Below are positions 34,676 through 43,986 of a DNA stretch of 64,000 nt, piece after piece (position 1 is the stretch's first letter; each line of letters opens with the position of its first letter). A program made the translations under genes and the position numbers. The notes under the pieces were generated by a model. It was not told the DNA's origin, made no database searches, and worked only from the letters and a program-made list of their open reading frames with translations. Source of the DNA: Lysobacter sp. 5GHs7-4 (GTDB taxonomy: Bacteria > Pseudomonadota > Gammaproteobacteria > Xanthomonadales > Xanthomonadaceae); the NCBI RefSeq assembly GCF_021284765.1, contig NZ_CP089924.1:4606001-4670000 (forward strand), written 5' to 3'.

Positions 34676-34730
34676 CGCGAAGCGCGGCCCTGCTTACTGA
34701 CTCTCGGGCTTTCTGACTATCTGGCCCTCT

Positions 34731-34753
34731 GTGGGAGCGGCGTAAGCCGCGAT
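34731..34753 (+). repeat. REP-like unit
   Basis: GTGGGAGCGGCGTAAGCCGC followed by GAT, a single copy of the repeat also found at 27541 and elsewhere. It lies between the convergent YdbT-like and CDP-glycerol transferase-like genes. Confidence 0.7.
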
Positions 34754-34784
34754 GAGGCACCGCATATCGCAGCGGCTGAATCGC

Positions 34785-35837
34785 TCAGCCACGCCCCCAA
34801 TATCCCAACTCGCGGCGAATCTGCAGCGCGCGCAGACGCGCCGAGAACGGCTTGGGCCCAAGCCGGCCCAGGCGGCCTTCGATCAAGTCCTCGGTGGCCG
34901 CGATCACGCGTTCCGACGAACGCCCGTCGCGGTACGGATGGATCGCATCGGCGTAGGCATCCAGCGAAGCCTGTAGCTCCGGCGTGGGCGTGAAGGCCTG
35001 TTCCAGCATCGCCGGCAGCTCGGCCGGCTCATGGAAGTCGATCATGTGCGCCTTCGGCGCGCGGTTGCGGAACGTCACCACCGGTTTGCGCTGGACCACG
35101 AACTCCGAGACCACCGAGGTGGTGTCGGCGACCAGCACCTCGGCCGCGCGCTGGGCCGCGATCAGTTGCTCGGTCTCGACGAAGTCGGCATTGGGACCGG
35201 CCAGCTTGCGGTAACGCTCGAACAGGTCCGGCGGGCATTTCGGGTGCAGGGTCAGCAGCCAGTAGCGCTCGCCGCGGCGGATCTCCTGCGCGATCGCCTC
35301 GTACAGGTGCGGGGCCGCGCTCAGGCGCTCGGTGAAGGTCGAGGCGAACAGCACCACCGGCCGCCGGCCGGCGCGCCGGCGCAGGCGCGCGGCGCTGCCG
35401 TCGTCGTCGCGGAACAGCGGGTCCAGCTTGGGCCAACCGGTCTCGACCACGGCGAAATGGCCGGCTTCGGCGGCCAGGGTACGGAACGGCGCGGTGGTGG
35501 CCGGCCCCTGCGTGCAGTACAGGTCGAACAGGCCGCGCACGCGGAAATGGCCGCGCGCGTCTTCGCGCTTTTCGACGTTGAAGCCGTGGAACAGCTGCAC
35601 CTTGGCCCCGGCGACGAAGGGCGGCACCCAGTTGGCGGCGCTGAACACGGCGCGCGGCTTCAGCGCCACCGCCTCGTGCAGGCCGACGCTGCGCACCGGC
35701 GCCGGCAGGCGCGCGCCGGCCGCGCCGTCGACCAACCAGGCGTGCACCGCGTGCCCCTGCGCTTGCAGCGCATCGGCCAGCGGTTGCAGGATGGGCAGCG
35801 CATAGCGCTCGCTCGCGAACAACAGGTAATCCGCCAT
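34785..35837 (-). CDS. CDP-glycerol glycerophosphotransferase family protein
   Basis: A 350-residue cytoplasmic transferase of the TagB/TagF-like (CDP-glycerol) superfamily with GT-B fold. Visible parts are ADYLLFASERYALPIL at the start, VQLFHGFNVEKRED (the acceptor-side H-G-F/K region), VVLFASTFTE, LLTLHPKCP with the catalytic-region His, and VADTTSVVSEFV. It is divergent from two GT2 glycosyltransferase genes and probably takes part in surface glycan or LPS core decoration. The ATG at 35837 (MADYLL) is chosen because the longer form would overlap the divergent gene. Confidence 0.82.
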   Translation of the reverse strand: MADYLLFASERYALPILQPLADALQAQGHAVHAWLVDGAAGARLPAPVRSVGLHEAVALKPRAVFSAANWVPPFVAGAKVQLFHGFNVEKREDARGHFRVRGLFDLYCTQGPATTAPFRTLAAEAGHFAVVETGWPKLDPLFRDDDGSAARLRRRAGRRPVVLFASTFTERLSAAPHLYEAIAQEIRRGERYWLLTLHPKCPPDLFERYRKLAGPNADFVETEQLIAAQRAAEVLVADTTSVVSEFVVQRKPVVTFRNRAPKAHMIDFHEPAELPAMLEQAFTPTPELQASLDAYADAIHPYRDGRSSERVIAATEDLIEGRLGRLGPKPFSARLRALQIRRELGYWGRG

Positions 35838-35862
35838 CAACGCATCCCGGACTGAATCGAAC

Positions 35863-36678
35863 GTGGCCGCCGCGGGCGCGCAAGCGCGCGCGGCGCAGGC
35901 ATCTTGCCAGCTTTCGGCCTGCATCATCGCCTTCAACGAGGCCGACCGCATCGGCGACTGCGTGGCCTCGCTGGCGTTTTGCGACGAGATCGTGGTGGTG
36001 GACTCCTATTCCACCGACGCCACCGTCGAGATCGCGCGCGCGGCCGGCGCGCGCGTGCTGCAACGGCCGTTCGACGGCTTCCGCAGCCAGAAGCAGTTCG
36101 CGATCGAACAGGCCGCGCACGACTGGGTGCTGTGCCTGGACGCCGACGAACGCGTCGACGAGGCGCTGCGTGTGGCGATCCAGGCCGAGCAGGCGGCCGG
36201 TTTCGACGCCGCGGCCGGCTACCGCTTCGCCCGCCTGTCGGAGTACTTCGGCAAGTTCCTGCGCCACGGCAACGCCTATCCCGACCGCGTGCTGCGCCTG
36301 TTCGACCGCCGCCGCGGCGGCTGGCGCGGCCAGCGCGAGGTGCACGAGGCCGCCAGCGTCGACGGCCCCGTGCGTACCCTGCCGGGCGACCTGATCCACT
36401 ACCCTTACCGTTCGCTGGAACAGCAACTGGCCAAGACCCAGCGCTACGCGCGCATGATGGCCGAACACGACCACGCGCGCGGCAAGCGCGCCACCCTGGG
36501 CAAGCTGGTGCTGGCGCCGGCCTGGCGCTTCTGGCGCGGCTACGTGCTGCGCGGCGGCTTCCTCGACGGCTGGCACGGCCTGGTCTACGCCTACGTGCGC
36601 GCCAACTACGTACGTCAGAAAACCATCATGCTGTGGATGTTGCAGAACGGTCAGCGCGTCACCACGTCCGAACCATGA
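35863..36678 (+). CDS. GT2 glycosyltransferase, WaaE/KdtX-like
   Basis: A 271-residue family-2 glycosyltransferase from a GTG start. The GT-A fold shows LSACIIAFNEADRIGDCVAS, the DSYSTDAT motif and the metal-binding LCLDADERVD (near 91-100). The late segments GGWRGQREVHEAASV and YPYRSLEQQLAKTQRYA are typical of WaaE/KdtX enzymes that add glucose to the LPS inner core. It overlaps the following GT2 gene by four bases (ATGA). The start is only 25 bases from the divergent transferase start, so the two promoters overlap. Confidence 0.92.
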   Translation: MAAAGAQARAAQASCQLSACIIAFNEADRIGDCVASLAFCDEIVVVDSYSTDATVEIARAAGARVLQRPFDGFRSQKQFAIEQAAHDWVLCLDADERVDEALRVAIQAEQAAGFDAAAGYRFARLSEYFGKFLRHGNAYPDRVLRLFDRRRGGWRGQREVHEAASVDGPVRTLPGDLIHYPYRSLEQQLAKTQRYARMMAEHDHARGKRATLGKLVLAPAWRFWRGYVLRGGFLDGWHGLVYAYVRANYVRQKTIMLWMLQNGQRVTTSEP

Positions 36679-37523
36679 ACGCCTCCATTGCCCCACGCGC
36701 GAGCGTGGTCATCACCACTTACAACTGGCCCGAGGCCCTGGACCTGGCCTTGCGCGCGCTCGCGCGCCAGCGCCGGCTGCCGTTCGAGGTGGTGGTGGCC
36801 GACGACGGCTCGCGCGAGCCCACGCGCGCGTTGATCGCGCGGATCGCGCGCGACTATCCGGTGCCGCTGCGCCACAGCTGGCAGGAAGACCTCGGCTTCC
36901 GTGTCGCCCTGGCGCGCAACCGCGCGATCGCCGCCACCTCCGGCGACTACGTGCTGCTGCTGGACGGCGACATGGTCGCGCACCCGCGCTTCGTCGCCGA
37001 CCATCTGCACGCGGCCCAGCGCGGCAGTTTCGTGCAGGGCCAGCGCGTGCTCACCGACGAAGTCGGCCGCGACCGTCTGCTGTCCGGCGAAACCCAGGCG
37101 CTGGGCTTCTTCGACCGCGGCCTGACCCGCCGCCGCCACACCCTGCGCATTCCCGCGCTGGCGGCGTTGTCGCTACGCGGCACGCGCGGGCAAAGCACCG
37201 CCGCGATCAAGACCTGCAACCAGGGCTGGTGGCGCGACGACCTGGTCGCGCTGAACGGTTTCGACGAGCGCTACGAAGGCTGGGGCCGCGAAGACAAGGA
37301 CCTGGCCGTGCGCGCCTTCCATGCCGGCCTGGAACGGCGCTCGCTGCGCTTCGCCGGCCTGGCCACGCATCTGTACCACCGCGAGCGCCACGACGACGGC
37401 GACAGCCCCAACGACGCGCTGCTGGCGGAGGCCAAGGCCAGCGGACGGGTGCGCGCGCTGGTCGGGTTGGAGCCGCACTTGGCCGAGTTCGCCGCGCGGC
37501 CGCTGCCTGATTTGCGCGGCTGA
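36675..37523 (+). CDS. GT2 glycosyltransferase
   Basis: A 282-residue family-2 glycosyltransferase. It contains SVVITTYNWPEALDLALRAL, VVVADDGSREPT, the DxD site LLLDGDMVAHP (near 96-106) and a galactosyltransferase-type C-terminal segment with GWWRDDLVALNGFDERYEGW followed by GREDKDLAVR. This layout is common for LPS core or capsule glycosyltransferases. It is cotranscribed with the WaaE-like gene. The sugar and acceptor are not known. Confidence 0.92.
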   Translation: MNASIAPRASVVITTYNWPEALDLALRALARQRRLPFEVVVADDGSREPTRALIARIARDYPVPLRHSWQEDLGFRVALARNRAIAATSGDYVLLLDGDMVAHPRFVADHLHAAQRGSFVQGQRVLTDEVGRDRLLSGETQALGFFDRGLTRRRHTLRIPALAALSLRGTRGQSTAAIKTCNQGWWRDDLVALNGFDERYEGWGREDKDLAVRAFHAGLERRSLRFAGLATHLYHRERHDDGDSPNDALLAEAKASGRVRALVGLEPHLAEFAARPLPDLRG

Positions 37524-37533
37524 GGCGGCAGCA

Positions 37534-37686
37534 AGAGCAAAAAGCAAATCCCCCGTCGCCTGCTGCGCAGGCGCCCGCCCCCCCTTTTTCAAAGGGGGCT
37601 ATAGAGCGGCCGACACGCTCACGAATCCGCCCTTGCCAGCGTTGCATCTCCCCCTTTGAAAAATGGGATTAAGGGGAATTTGCTCT
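37534..37686. repeat. Inverted pair of the CCCCC/GGGGG intergenic repeat
   Basis: The left copy starts GAGCAAAAAGCAAATCCCCC at 37534 and carries CCCCCTTTTTCAAAGGGGG at 37579-37597. It is interrupted by a small hairpin CGCCTG..CAGGCG. The right copy (37647-37686) is in reverse orientation and ends GGGGAATTTGCTCT. It lies between convergent genes. Confidence 0.7.
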
Positions 37687-37691
37687 CCGCC

Positions 37692-39413
37692 CTACTCGTC
37701 CTGCTGCACCTCATCGCCGGCAGCCTCTATCCGCACCGGCCCCGACCCGCACGCCGCGGCCGCCGCACCCGGCACCAGCGTCCAGCCGCGGCGGTTCGCA
37801 TTGCCCATATGGATGCTGTGCCGCGCGTCGATGCAATCGGCCAGCGCCACGTCCTGCACCAGCAGCCAACGATTGCCGGGGTTCTGCGCCTGCCAGACCA
37901 GACCGCGGCGCATCTGCTCCTTGAAGTCGAGCTTGAAGCCGAAGGTCGTCGCCGGACGGTCGGCCATCAGCAGGTTCTGCTCGCGCCAGGCGACCAGCGC
38001 CAGCTCCGCCTGCGGGCCGATCTCGCGGCCGACCTGGGCCATCAGTCCACGCGCGGACGAGGAGTCGTTGATCAGCGGCGCCATCAGCAATCCGAACCCC
38101 ACCCACAGGCCGGTCAACAGCGACGCCATCGCCGCCAGCGGACGCCGTGGACCGAACCACAACAGGCTCGCCAATCCCCACACACCGACCGCCATCAGGC
38201 TGGCCGCCATCGCGCGCGCGCCTTCGGCGATGCCGCGCTCAGCGACCAGCTTGCGCTCGAAGCCTGGATCGCCGAACCACATCGCCGCGCCCAGGCCCAA
38301 CACGCCCAGCGCGAACAGCCAGCTGAAACCGGCCGCGATGCGCCGCGCCCACAGCTTGCGCACGATGCCCGGCAGCAGCGGCGCCAAGGCCAGGCACACC
38401 ATCGGCAGCGCCGGCAGGATGTACATGTCGCGCTTGCCGTTGGGCAGGCTGAAGAACACCAGCACCAGCGCCCACCACGCCAACGGCAGCAGATAACGCG
38501 GATCGCGGCGGCGCAGGCGGCGGCGCCAGGCCGGAATCGCCCAGGGCAGCGCCAGCATGGTCGGCAACCACATGGTCAGCACGACCTCGACGAAGTACCA
38601 CGGCGGCTGCCCGTGGTCCCACGACGCGCCGTAGCGCTTGGCGGTCTGGCGCAGCAGGATGTCGTCCATGTAGGCGCGGTACTCGGGCGAACCGTTGCCC
38701 GTCGCGGCGATCACCATCGGCACCAGCCACACGCAGGCCGCGGCCACGAACGCGAGCGGACCCAGCCAGAACTTCGGATTCGCGACCTGCACGCGCACGC
38801 GCCAACCGCGCAGCGCGGCGATGCCGGCCGGCAGCAGCATCAACAACGCGATCGCGCCGACGCCCTTGCTGATCGTGCCCAGTCCCGCGGCCGCCCAGCC
38901 CAGCGTCCACATCTTCCAATCGCCACAGCCGTCCTTGCGCCAGCTCAGCACGTGCCGCAACAGGCCGTAGTTGGCCAAGGTGATCCAGAACACCACCAAC
39001 GGATCGATCTGCGCCTTCTTCGACTGCCAGGTGAACTGGAACGCGAACAGCAGCGCCCAACCCGCATACAGCCCGACCTTGCGCGTCCACAGGCGCCGGC
39101 CCAGATCGACCACGCACCACAGCGTGCCCAACGCGGCCAGCAGCGAAGGCAGCAGAAACGCCACCCGCCAGTCGCGAAACACGGTGTAAGCCGCGGCCTG
39201 CAGCCACATGAACAACGGCGGCTTGTCCGAATACAACTCGATCCCGCGATGCGGGAACAACCAGTCCCCGCTCTCGACCATCTGCCGGGCGACCAGCGCG
39301 AACCGCGGCTCGTCGGCCGGCCAAGGATCGCGCAGCCCCAAACCTGCGCCCAGCACCAGCAGGGCGATGATCCAGAACAGCCAGGTGTCGCGGGAGCGGG
39401 TCGAATTGAGCAT
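37692..39413 (-). CDS. ArnT-like glycosyltransferase (GT39/GT83 type)
   Basis: A 573-residue polytopic membrane glycosyltransferase with about 11-12 transmembrane helices. The first periplasmic loop has the DE motif PWPADEPRFALVARQM, a catalytic signature of the PMT/ArnT family. GIELYSDKPPLFMWLQA and ISKGVGAIAL follow, typical of ArnT-like enzymes that move sugars from undecaprenyl-phosphate carriers to lipid A or other acceptors on the outer face. It is convergent with the GT2 pair and ends just past the repeat element. The acceptor is not known. Confidence 0.9.
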   Translation of the reverse strand: MLNSTRSRDTWLFWIIALLVLGAGLGLRDPWPADEPRFALVARQMVESGDWLFPHRGIELYSDKPPLFMWLQAAAYTVFRDWRVAFLLPSLLAALGTLWCVVDLGRRLWTRKVGLYAGWALLFAFQFTWQSKKAQIDPLVVFWITLANYGLLRHVLSWRKDGCGDWKMWTLGWAAAGLGTISKGVGAIALLMLLPAGIAALRGWRVRVQVANPKFWLGPLAFVAAACVWLVPMVIAATGNGSPEYRAYMDDILLRQTAKRYGASWDHGQPPWYFVEVVLTMWLPTMLALPWAIPAWRRRLRRRDPRYLLPLAWWALVLVFFSLPNGKRDMYILPALPMVCLALAPLLPGIVRKLWARRIAAGFSWLFALGVLGLGAAMWFGDPGFERKLVAERGIAEGARAMAASLMAVGVWGLASLLWFGPRRPLAAMASLLTGLWVGFGLLMAPLINDSSSARGLMAQVGREIGPQAELALVAWREQNLLMADRPATTFGFKLDFKEQMRRGLVWQAQNPGNRWLLVQDVALADCIDARHSIHMGNANRRGWTLVPGAAAAACGSGPVRIEAAGDEVQQDE

Positions 39414-39587
39414 GCGCGCGATGATAGCCGCGAAGGCGAGCGGGAATGTCGGAGAAATGTTCAGGCGGGCCGGACTGTCCGATCCGACCCGGCTGCGGGC
39501 AGGCGGGCGCTAAGGCGCGAACCAAAGGAAAGCCGTACGCATAAGCCACCCGACCTATCACCGCCACGACCCCGCCAATGCCGCCTT

Positions 39588-39719
<132 letters not shown>

Positions 39720-39893
39720 GAGTTTGCTCCGGCATTGAAGTCCATAGAACCGAAGCCACACGACCATTCCCAGACCCGAAGGGCGGCGCGCAGGACGCGC
39801 GCCGTTTTTCGATAAGACAAGGATGTCTTATCGAAAAATCCCCGCGCCAGAACCGAAGCCACACGGGAGCTCTGGGCTCAGACCCTTCTCTTT

Positions 39894-39929
39894 GGTTACT
39901 TTCTCTTGGGTCAGCAAGAGAAAGTGACC
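39894..39929. repeat. 15-bp inverted repeat (GGTTACTTTCTCTTG type)
   Basis: GGTTACTTTCTCTTG (39894-39908) and CAAGAGAAAGTGACC (39915-39929) pair with a single mismatch across a 6-base loop. This is a common Xanthomonadaceae intergenic motif. The right arm is repeated at the head of the next two element copies without the left arm. Confidence 0.85.
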
Positions 39930-40640
39930 CGCATGCGCAGCAGGCGGAAGCCTTTGACCTTCGGTCAGAAGAAGCGAAACAACAGCAAAAGCAAATCCTC
40001 CCCAACCCTCCTTTGTTAAAGGAGGGAGCTAAAAGCGGGACGCCGGGATCTGGAGACCATCGGAGCCGGATAGGCGCAATAACCGGGATTCGCGGTCGCG
40101 GCTCACGCCGCTCCTACAGGGAGCACCGGCAAGAGAAAGTGACCCGCATGCGCAGCGGGCGGAAGCCTTTGACCTTCGGTCAGAAGCAACAGAGCAAGAA
40201 CAAAAGCAAATCCTCCCCAACCCGCCCGGCCAACAGGCACAGCCTGTTGTCGTTCACCCGTGCACGAACCTGCGGTTCCTAAACGCACGGCTTCACCCTT
40301 TGTCAAAGGAGGGAGCTAAAAGCGTGACGCCGGGATCTGGAGACCATCGGAGCCGGATAGGCGCAATAACCGGGATTCGCGGTCGCGGCTCACGCCTCTC
40401 CTAAAGAGAGCGCGAGCAAGAGAAAGTGACCCGCATGCGCAGCAGGCGGAAGCCGTTGACCTTCGGTCAGAAGAAGCGAAACAACAGCAAATCCTCCCCA
40501 ACCCTCCTTTGCCAAAGGAGGGAGCTAAAAAGCGCGACGCCGGAATCTGGACGTCATCGGAACCGGACAGACGCGGTCGCCGGGATTCGCGGTCGCGGCT
40601 CATGACCGAAGGAAATCCCTGTGGGACGCCGCTCCTACAG
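39914..40640. repeat. Triplicated intergenic element
   Basis: Three direct copies start GCAAGAGAAAGTGACC at 39914, 40129 and 40416. The shared order is a head with GACCTTCGGTCAGAAG, the CAAATCCTCCCCAACC hairpin element, GACGCCGGGATCTGGAGACC or close variants, and a REP-like GTCGCGGCTCAC end. Copy 2 is 72 bases longer than copy 1 because of an insert near 40223-40296 with nested hairpins (AACAGGC/GCCTGTT; CCGTGC/GCACGG). Copy 3 is the most diverged. Confidence 0.9.
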
Positions 40641-40671
40641 AGGACTGCGGAGCAACCGGTGGATCGCGAAA

Positions 40672-41970
40672 CTACGCCGCTTTACGCAAGCGCGAATAGA
40701 AAAACCCATCGTAACCCAACTCCCCCGGCAACCGCTGCCGACCCACCTCGCGATCGCGACCGAACCCCTCGCCCAAATCCTCGACCCGCGCATCCGACGC
40801 GCGCGCAAGGAACCCGCGCACCTGATCCTCGTTCTCCTGCTTGAGGATCGAACACGTCGCGTACAGCAGCACCCCGCCCGGCGCCACCGTGCGCCACAAC
40901 GCATCCAGCAGGCGCGCCTGCAACGCACTCACCGCGCTCACGTCGTTCTCGCGCCGGTGCATCAGCACATCGGGCTGGCGGCGCACGATGCCCGTGGCCG
41001 AGCACGGCGCGTCCAGCAACACCGCGTCGAAAGGCGTGCCGTCCCACCAGGCCGCCGTGTCGGACGCGTCGGCCGAGAGCAGGCGCGCATGCGTGTCCAG
41101 ACGCAACCGCGTCAGCCCGCTGCGCACCGTGTTCAAGCGCGCCGCGTCGATGTCCAGCGCGGTCAGGCGCAGGCCGGGGTCGCGTTCGAGCAGATGCGCG
41201 GCCTTGCCGCCGGGCGCGGCGCAGGCATCGAGCACGCGTGCGCCGGGCGGCGGCGCCAGCGCATCGGCGACGCGTTGCGCGGCGCCGTCCTGCACCGAGA
41301 CCGCACCGTCGGCGAAGCCCGGCAGCGAGGCGATGGCGAGCGCTTCGTCCAAGCGCAGGGCGTCGGGCAGCGCGTCGTCGACGGCGGCGTCGATGCCGGC
41401 TTCGTGCAAACGCGCGCGATAGCCGTCGCGCGTGCCCTGCAACCGGTTCACGCGCAGCCACAGCGGCGGCGCGCGGGTGCTGGCGTCGAGGATCGCGATC
41501 TCGTCTTGCGGCCAGTCGCCGGCGATACGCGTCCGCAGCCAGGCCGGCCAATGCGCATGCGCGTCCACCGCCGGCAGGCCGTCGCGCAGCGCGCGCCGCA
41601 GCAGGGCGTTGACCAGACCGGCCTGATGGCTGCGGCCGATGCTGCGCGCGGCATCGACGGTGGCCGCGACCGCGGCGTGCGCGGGCAGGGCCAGATCGAG
41701 CTGGGCGAAACCGACGTAGAGCAGCGCGCGCAGGTCGCTGTCGCGCTTGCCCAACGGGCGCGGCATCCAGGCCTTGAGCGCGGCCTCGTAACGCGCGGGC
41801 TGGCGTAGCACAGCGAAGCAGATCGCCTCCACCAGCGCGCGATCGCGCGGATCTTTCAGCGCCGGCAAGGCGCTGCCGAGTTCGGGCTTGAGCGAGCGGC
41901 CGCGGTGCAGCACCGCATCGAGCACGCGCGCGGCGACCGCGCGGCTTTCGGCGCCGCTGGACGCGTTCAC
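40672..41970 (-). CDS. rsmB: 16S rRNA (cytosine-967-C5)-methyltransferase
   Basis: A 432-residue methyltransferase of the RsmB/Sun family. The N-terminal NusB-like RNA-binding domain covers about residues 1-150 ([30 protein letters not shown]). The SAM-dependent catalytic domain has motif [18 protein letters not shown], motif [19 protein letters not shown] with the first catalytic Cys, and motif [16 protein letters not shown] with the second. It starts with GTG overlapping the fmt stop (GTGA). The gene order fmt-rsmB is conserved in gammaproteobacteria. Confidence 0.97.
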   Translation of the reverse strand: MNASSGAESRAVAARVLDAVLHRGRSLKPELGSALPALKDPRDRALVEAICFAVLRQPARYEAALKAWMPRPLGKRDSDLRALLYVGFAQLDLALPAHAAVAATVDAARSIGRSHQAGLVNALLRRALRDGLPAVDAHAHWPAWLRTRIAGDWPQDEIAILDASTRAPPLWLRVNRLQGTRDGYRARLHEAGIDAAVDDALPDALRLDEALAIASLPGFADGAVSVQDGAAQRVADALAPPPGARVLDACAAPGGKAAHLLERDPGLRLTALDIDAARLNTVRSGLTRLRLDTHARLLSADASDTAAWWDGTPFDAVLLDAPCSATGIVRRQPDVLMHRRENDVSAVSALQARLLDALWRTVAPGGVLLYATCSILKQENEDQVRGFLARASDARVEDLGEGFGRDREVGRQRLPGELGYDGFFYSRLRKAA

Positions 41971-42890
41971 GCGCCGACCGCCAGGTCGCGGCGGCCGTTG
42001 AGGTAATCGGCCGCGGTGATGGCCTTGCCGCCGTCGCGTTGCAGCACGCGGATGCGCAGCGCGCCTTCGCCGCAGGCCACGTCGATGCCGTCGCGGCCGG
42101 CCTGCAGCACGGTGCCCGGCGCGGCGCCGTGATCCAGCGGCAGCGCGATCGCGCCGTGCAGGCGCAGGCGCTCGCCGGCCAGCACCGCCTCGGCCATCGG
42201 CCAGGGATTGAACGCGCGCACCTTGGCCGCCAGCGCGGTCGCGGGCTGCTGCCAGTCCAGCCGCGCCTCGGCCTTGTCGAGCTTGTGGGCGTAGGTCACG
42301 CCATCCTCCGGTTGCACCCACGGCCGCGGACGCAGGTCGGCGCGCAGCAGGCCCAGACCGTCGCGCAGCACCTGCGCGCCGATATCGGCCAGGCGGTCGT
42401 GCAGTTGTCCGCCGGTTTCGTTGGCGTCGATGTCGGTGGTCTGCGCCAGCAGCACCGGACCGGTGTCCAGGCCCTTCTCCATCTGCATCAGGCACACGCC
42501 GGTCTCGCGGTCGCCGGCCTCGATAGCGCGCTGGATCGGCGCGGCGCCGCGCCAGCGCGGCAGCAAGGACGCGTGCACGTTCCAGCAGCCGTGGACGGGA
42601 ATGTCGAGCACCGACTGCGGCAGGATCAGGCCGTAGGCGACCACGATCATCAGGTCCGGCTGCAGCGCGCGCAGCGCCTTGCGCGAGATCGCGGCCTTGA
42701 AGTTCTCCGGCTGCAGCACCGGAATGCCGCGCAGCAGCGCCTCGCGCTTGACCGGCGAGGGCGTGAGTTCGCGGCCGCGGCCGGCGGGACGATCGGGCTG
42801 GGTGTAGACGGCGACGACTTCGTTGTACTGCGCGGCCGCGCGCAGGCTGGGCACGGCGAAATCGGGGGTGCCGGCGAAAACGATTCTCAC
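41967..42890 (-). CDS. fmt: Methionyl-tRNA formyltransferase
   Basis: A 307-residue enzyme that formylates initiator Met-tRNA with 10-formyl-tetrahydrofolate. It shows [18 protein letters not shown] at the start, [20 protein letters not shown], the folate-site motif [20 protein letters not shown] (N, H) with later Asp in [10 protein letters not shown], and a C-terminal OB-fold tRNA-binding domain. It is cotranscribed with rsmB. The partner def gene lies upstream beyond a small SMI1/KNR4-type gene. Confidence 0.98.
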   Translation of the reverse strand: MRIVFAGTPDFAVPSLRAAAQYNEVVAVYTQPDRPAGRGRELTPSPVKREALLRGIPVLQPENFKAAISRKALRALQPDLMIVVAYGLILPQSVLDIPVHGCWNVHASLLPRWRGAAPIQRAIEAGDRETGVCLMQMEKGLDTGPVLLAQTTDIDANETGGQLHDRLADIGAQVLRDGLGLLRADLRPRPWVQPEDGVTYAHKLDKAEARLDWQQPATALAAKVRAFNPWPMAEAVLAGERLRLHGAIALPLDHGAAPGTVLQAGRDGIDVACGEGALRIRVLQRDGGKAITAADYLNGRRDLAVGA

Positions 42891-42959
42891 GTTGCGAACT
42901 CCTTCAAGGGTGCCAGGCCGGCGGCGGCGTTGCGTCGGCGGATGCGACGCGCGCGGCCG

Positions 42960-43292
42960 TCAGGCGTCGCGCGACAGCGGACCGCCGCGTTGCAGCCAGC
43001 CCGACAAGCCCGGCGCCAGGCGCTCGAACGCGTCGGCCGTCATCGCGCCGTGATCCACGCAGTACACCGGCGGATCGGGCAGGCAGGGATCGATCATTAT
43101 CGCGCGCCCGCCGCTGTCGTCGCCGATGGCGAGATAGCCGGGGCAGTATTCGCGGGTTTCGTAGGTGAGGTTGCGCTCGATCAGTTCGTCGGGCGCGTAC
43201 AGGCGCACGCGATCGCCGAGCAAGCGGCCGCCGTGGGCGGCCAGCATCGCCAGGCAGGGCGCGGCGAAGGCGGCGCCGAACCAGGCCTGCAC
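42960..43292 (-). CDS. SMI1/KNR4 (SUKH-like) family protein
   Basis: A 110-residue protein from a GTG start. The SUKH/SMI1 pattern is present: LAAHGGRLLGDRVRLYAPDEL, then CPGYLAIGDDSGGRAIMID and a C-terminal VYCVDHGAM...LAPGLSGWL. Members serve as immunity proteins against bacterial toxins or as general adaptors. A CTG at 43316 overlapping the def stop (CTGA) is an alternative start that would add eight residues. It lies between def and fmt in the same direction, an unusual insertion in this pair. No toxin gene is nearby. Confidence 0.72.
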   Translation of the reverse strand: MQAWFGAAFAAPCLAMLAAHGGRLLGDRVRLYAPDELIERNLTYETREYCPGYLAIGDDSGGRAIMIDPCLPDPPVYCVDHGAMTADAFERLAPGLSGWLQRGGPLSRDA

Positions 43293-43312
43293 CGGCGCCA
43301 GCGGCGCCGCGC

Positions 43313-43834
43313 TCAGGCCGCGTCGCCGGCGAGCTTGCGCTGCTTGGCCAGCTTCTTGCGCACCATCTCGCGCTTGAGCGGCGAGAGGTAGTCGACGAAC
43401 AGCTTGCCGTCCAGGTGGTCCATCTCGTGCTGGATGCACACCGCCAGCAGGCCGTCGATCTGCAGCTCGAAGGGCTGGCCGTCGCGGCCGATCGCGCGCA
43501 CCGTGATCTCGTTGGCGCGGGTCACGTCGGCGAAGATGCCTGGCACCGACAGACAGCCTTCCTGGTAGACCTGCTCGCCGGCCTTGGCCACGATTTCGGG
43601 GTTGATGAAGACCAACGGCCGGTCGTGCTCCTCCGACACGTCTATCACCATGAAGCGCTGGTGCACGTCGACCTGACTGGCGGCCAGACCGATGCCCGGG
43701 GCGTCGTACATGGTCTCGAACATGTCGTCGAGCAGCGTCTGGAACGCCGGCTCGGTGACGCGGGCAGGGTCGACCGGCACGGCTTTGGTGCGCAGGCGGG
43801 GGTCGGGAAATTCGAGGATCGGCAACAGAGACAT
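43313..43834 (-). CDS. def: Peptide deformylase
   Basis: A 173-residue metalloenzyme that removes the formyl group from nascent proteins. All three motifs are present: [10 protein letters not shown] (motif 1), EGCLSVPG with the Cys metal ligand (motif 2) and [12 protein letters not shown] with the two His ligands and catalytic Glu (motif 3). The ATG at 43834 (MSLLPILEF) fits family starts. It is divergent from the LysM gene, as in many gammaproteobacteria where dprA follows. Confidence 0.98.
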   Translation of the reverse strand: MSLLPILEFPDPRLRTKAVPVDPARVTEPAFQTLLDDMFETMYDAPGIGLAASQVDVHQRFMVIDVSEEHDRPLVFINPEIVAKAGEQVYQEGCLSVPGIFADVTRANEITVRAIGRDGQPFELQIDGLLAVCIQHEMDHLDGKLFVDYLSPLKREMVRKKLAKQRKLAGDAA

Positions 43835-43986
43835 GGCGTCGAAAAAAATGGGGGCGTCGGTCACATACACAAGCAAGAAGGGGATTGTAACCCCGTTTTG
43901 GGCCCTGAAAGCTTGCAAGCACGGGGTTCTTCTGGGCTATAGTTCCGAGGCCCGCAATGGGCAAACCTGCAAGGGGAATCAGGTAG

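Noticed and set aside
37534..37686. Possible insertion sequence because of inverted ends
   Set aside because: The two inverted copies enclose under 60 bases and no transposase, so this is an intergenic repeat pair.
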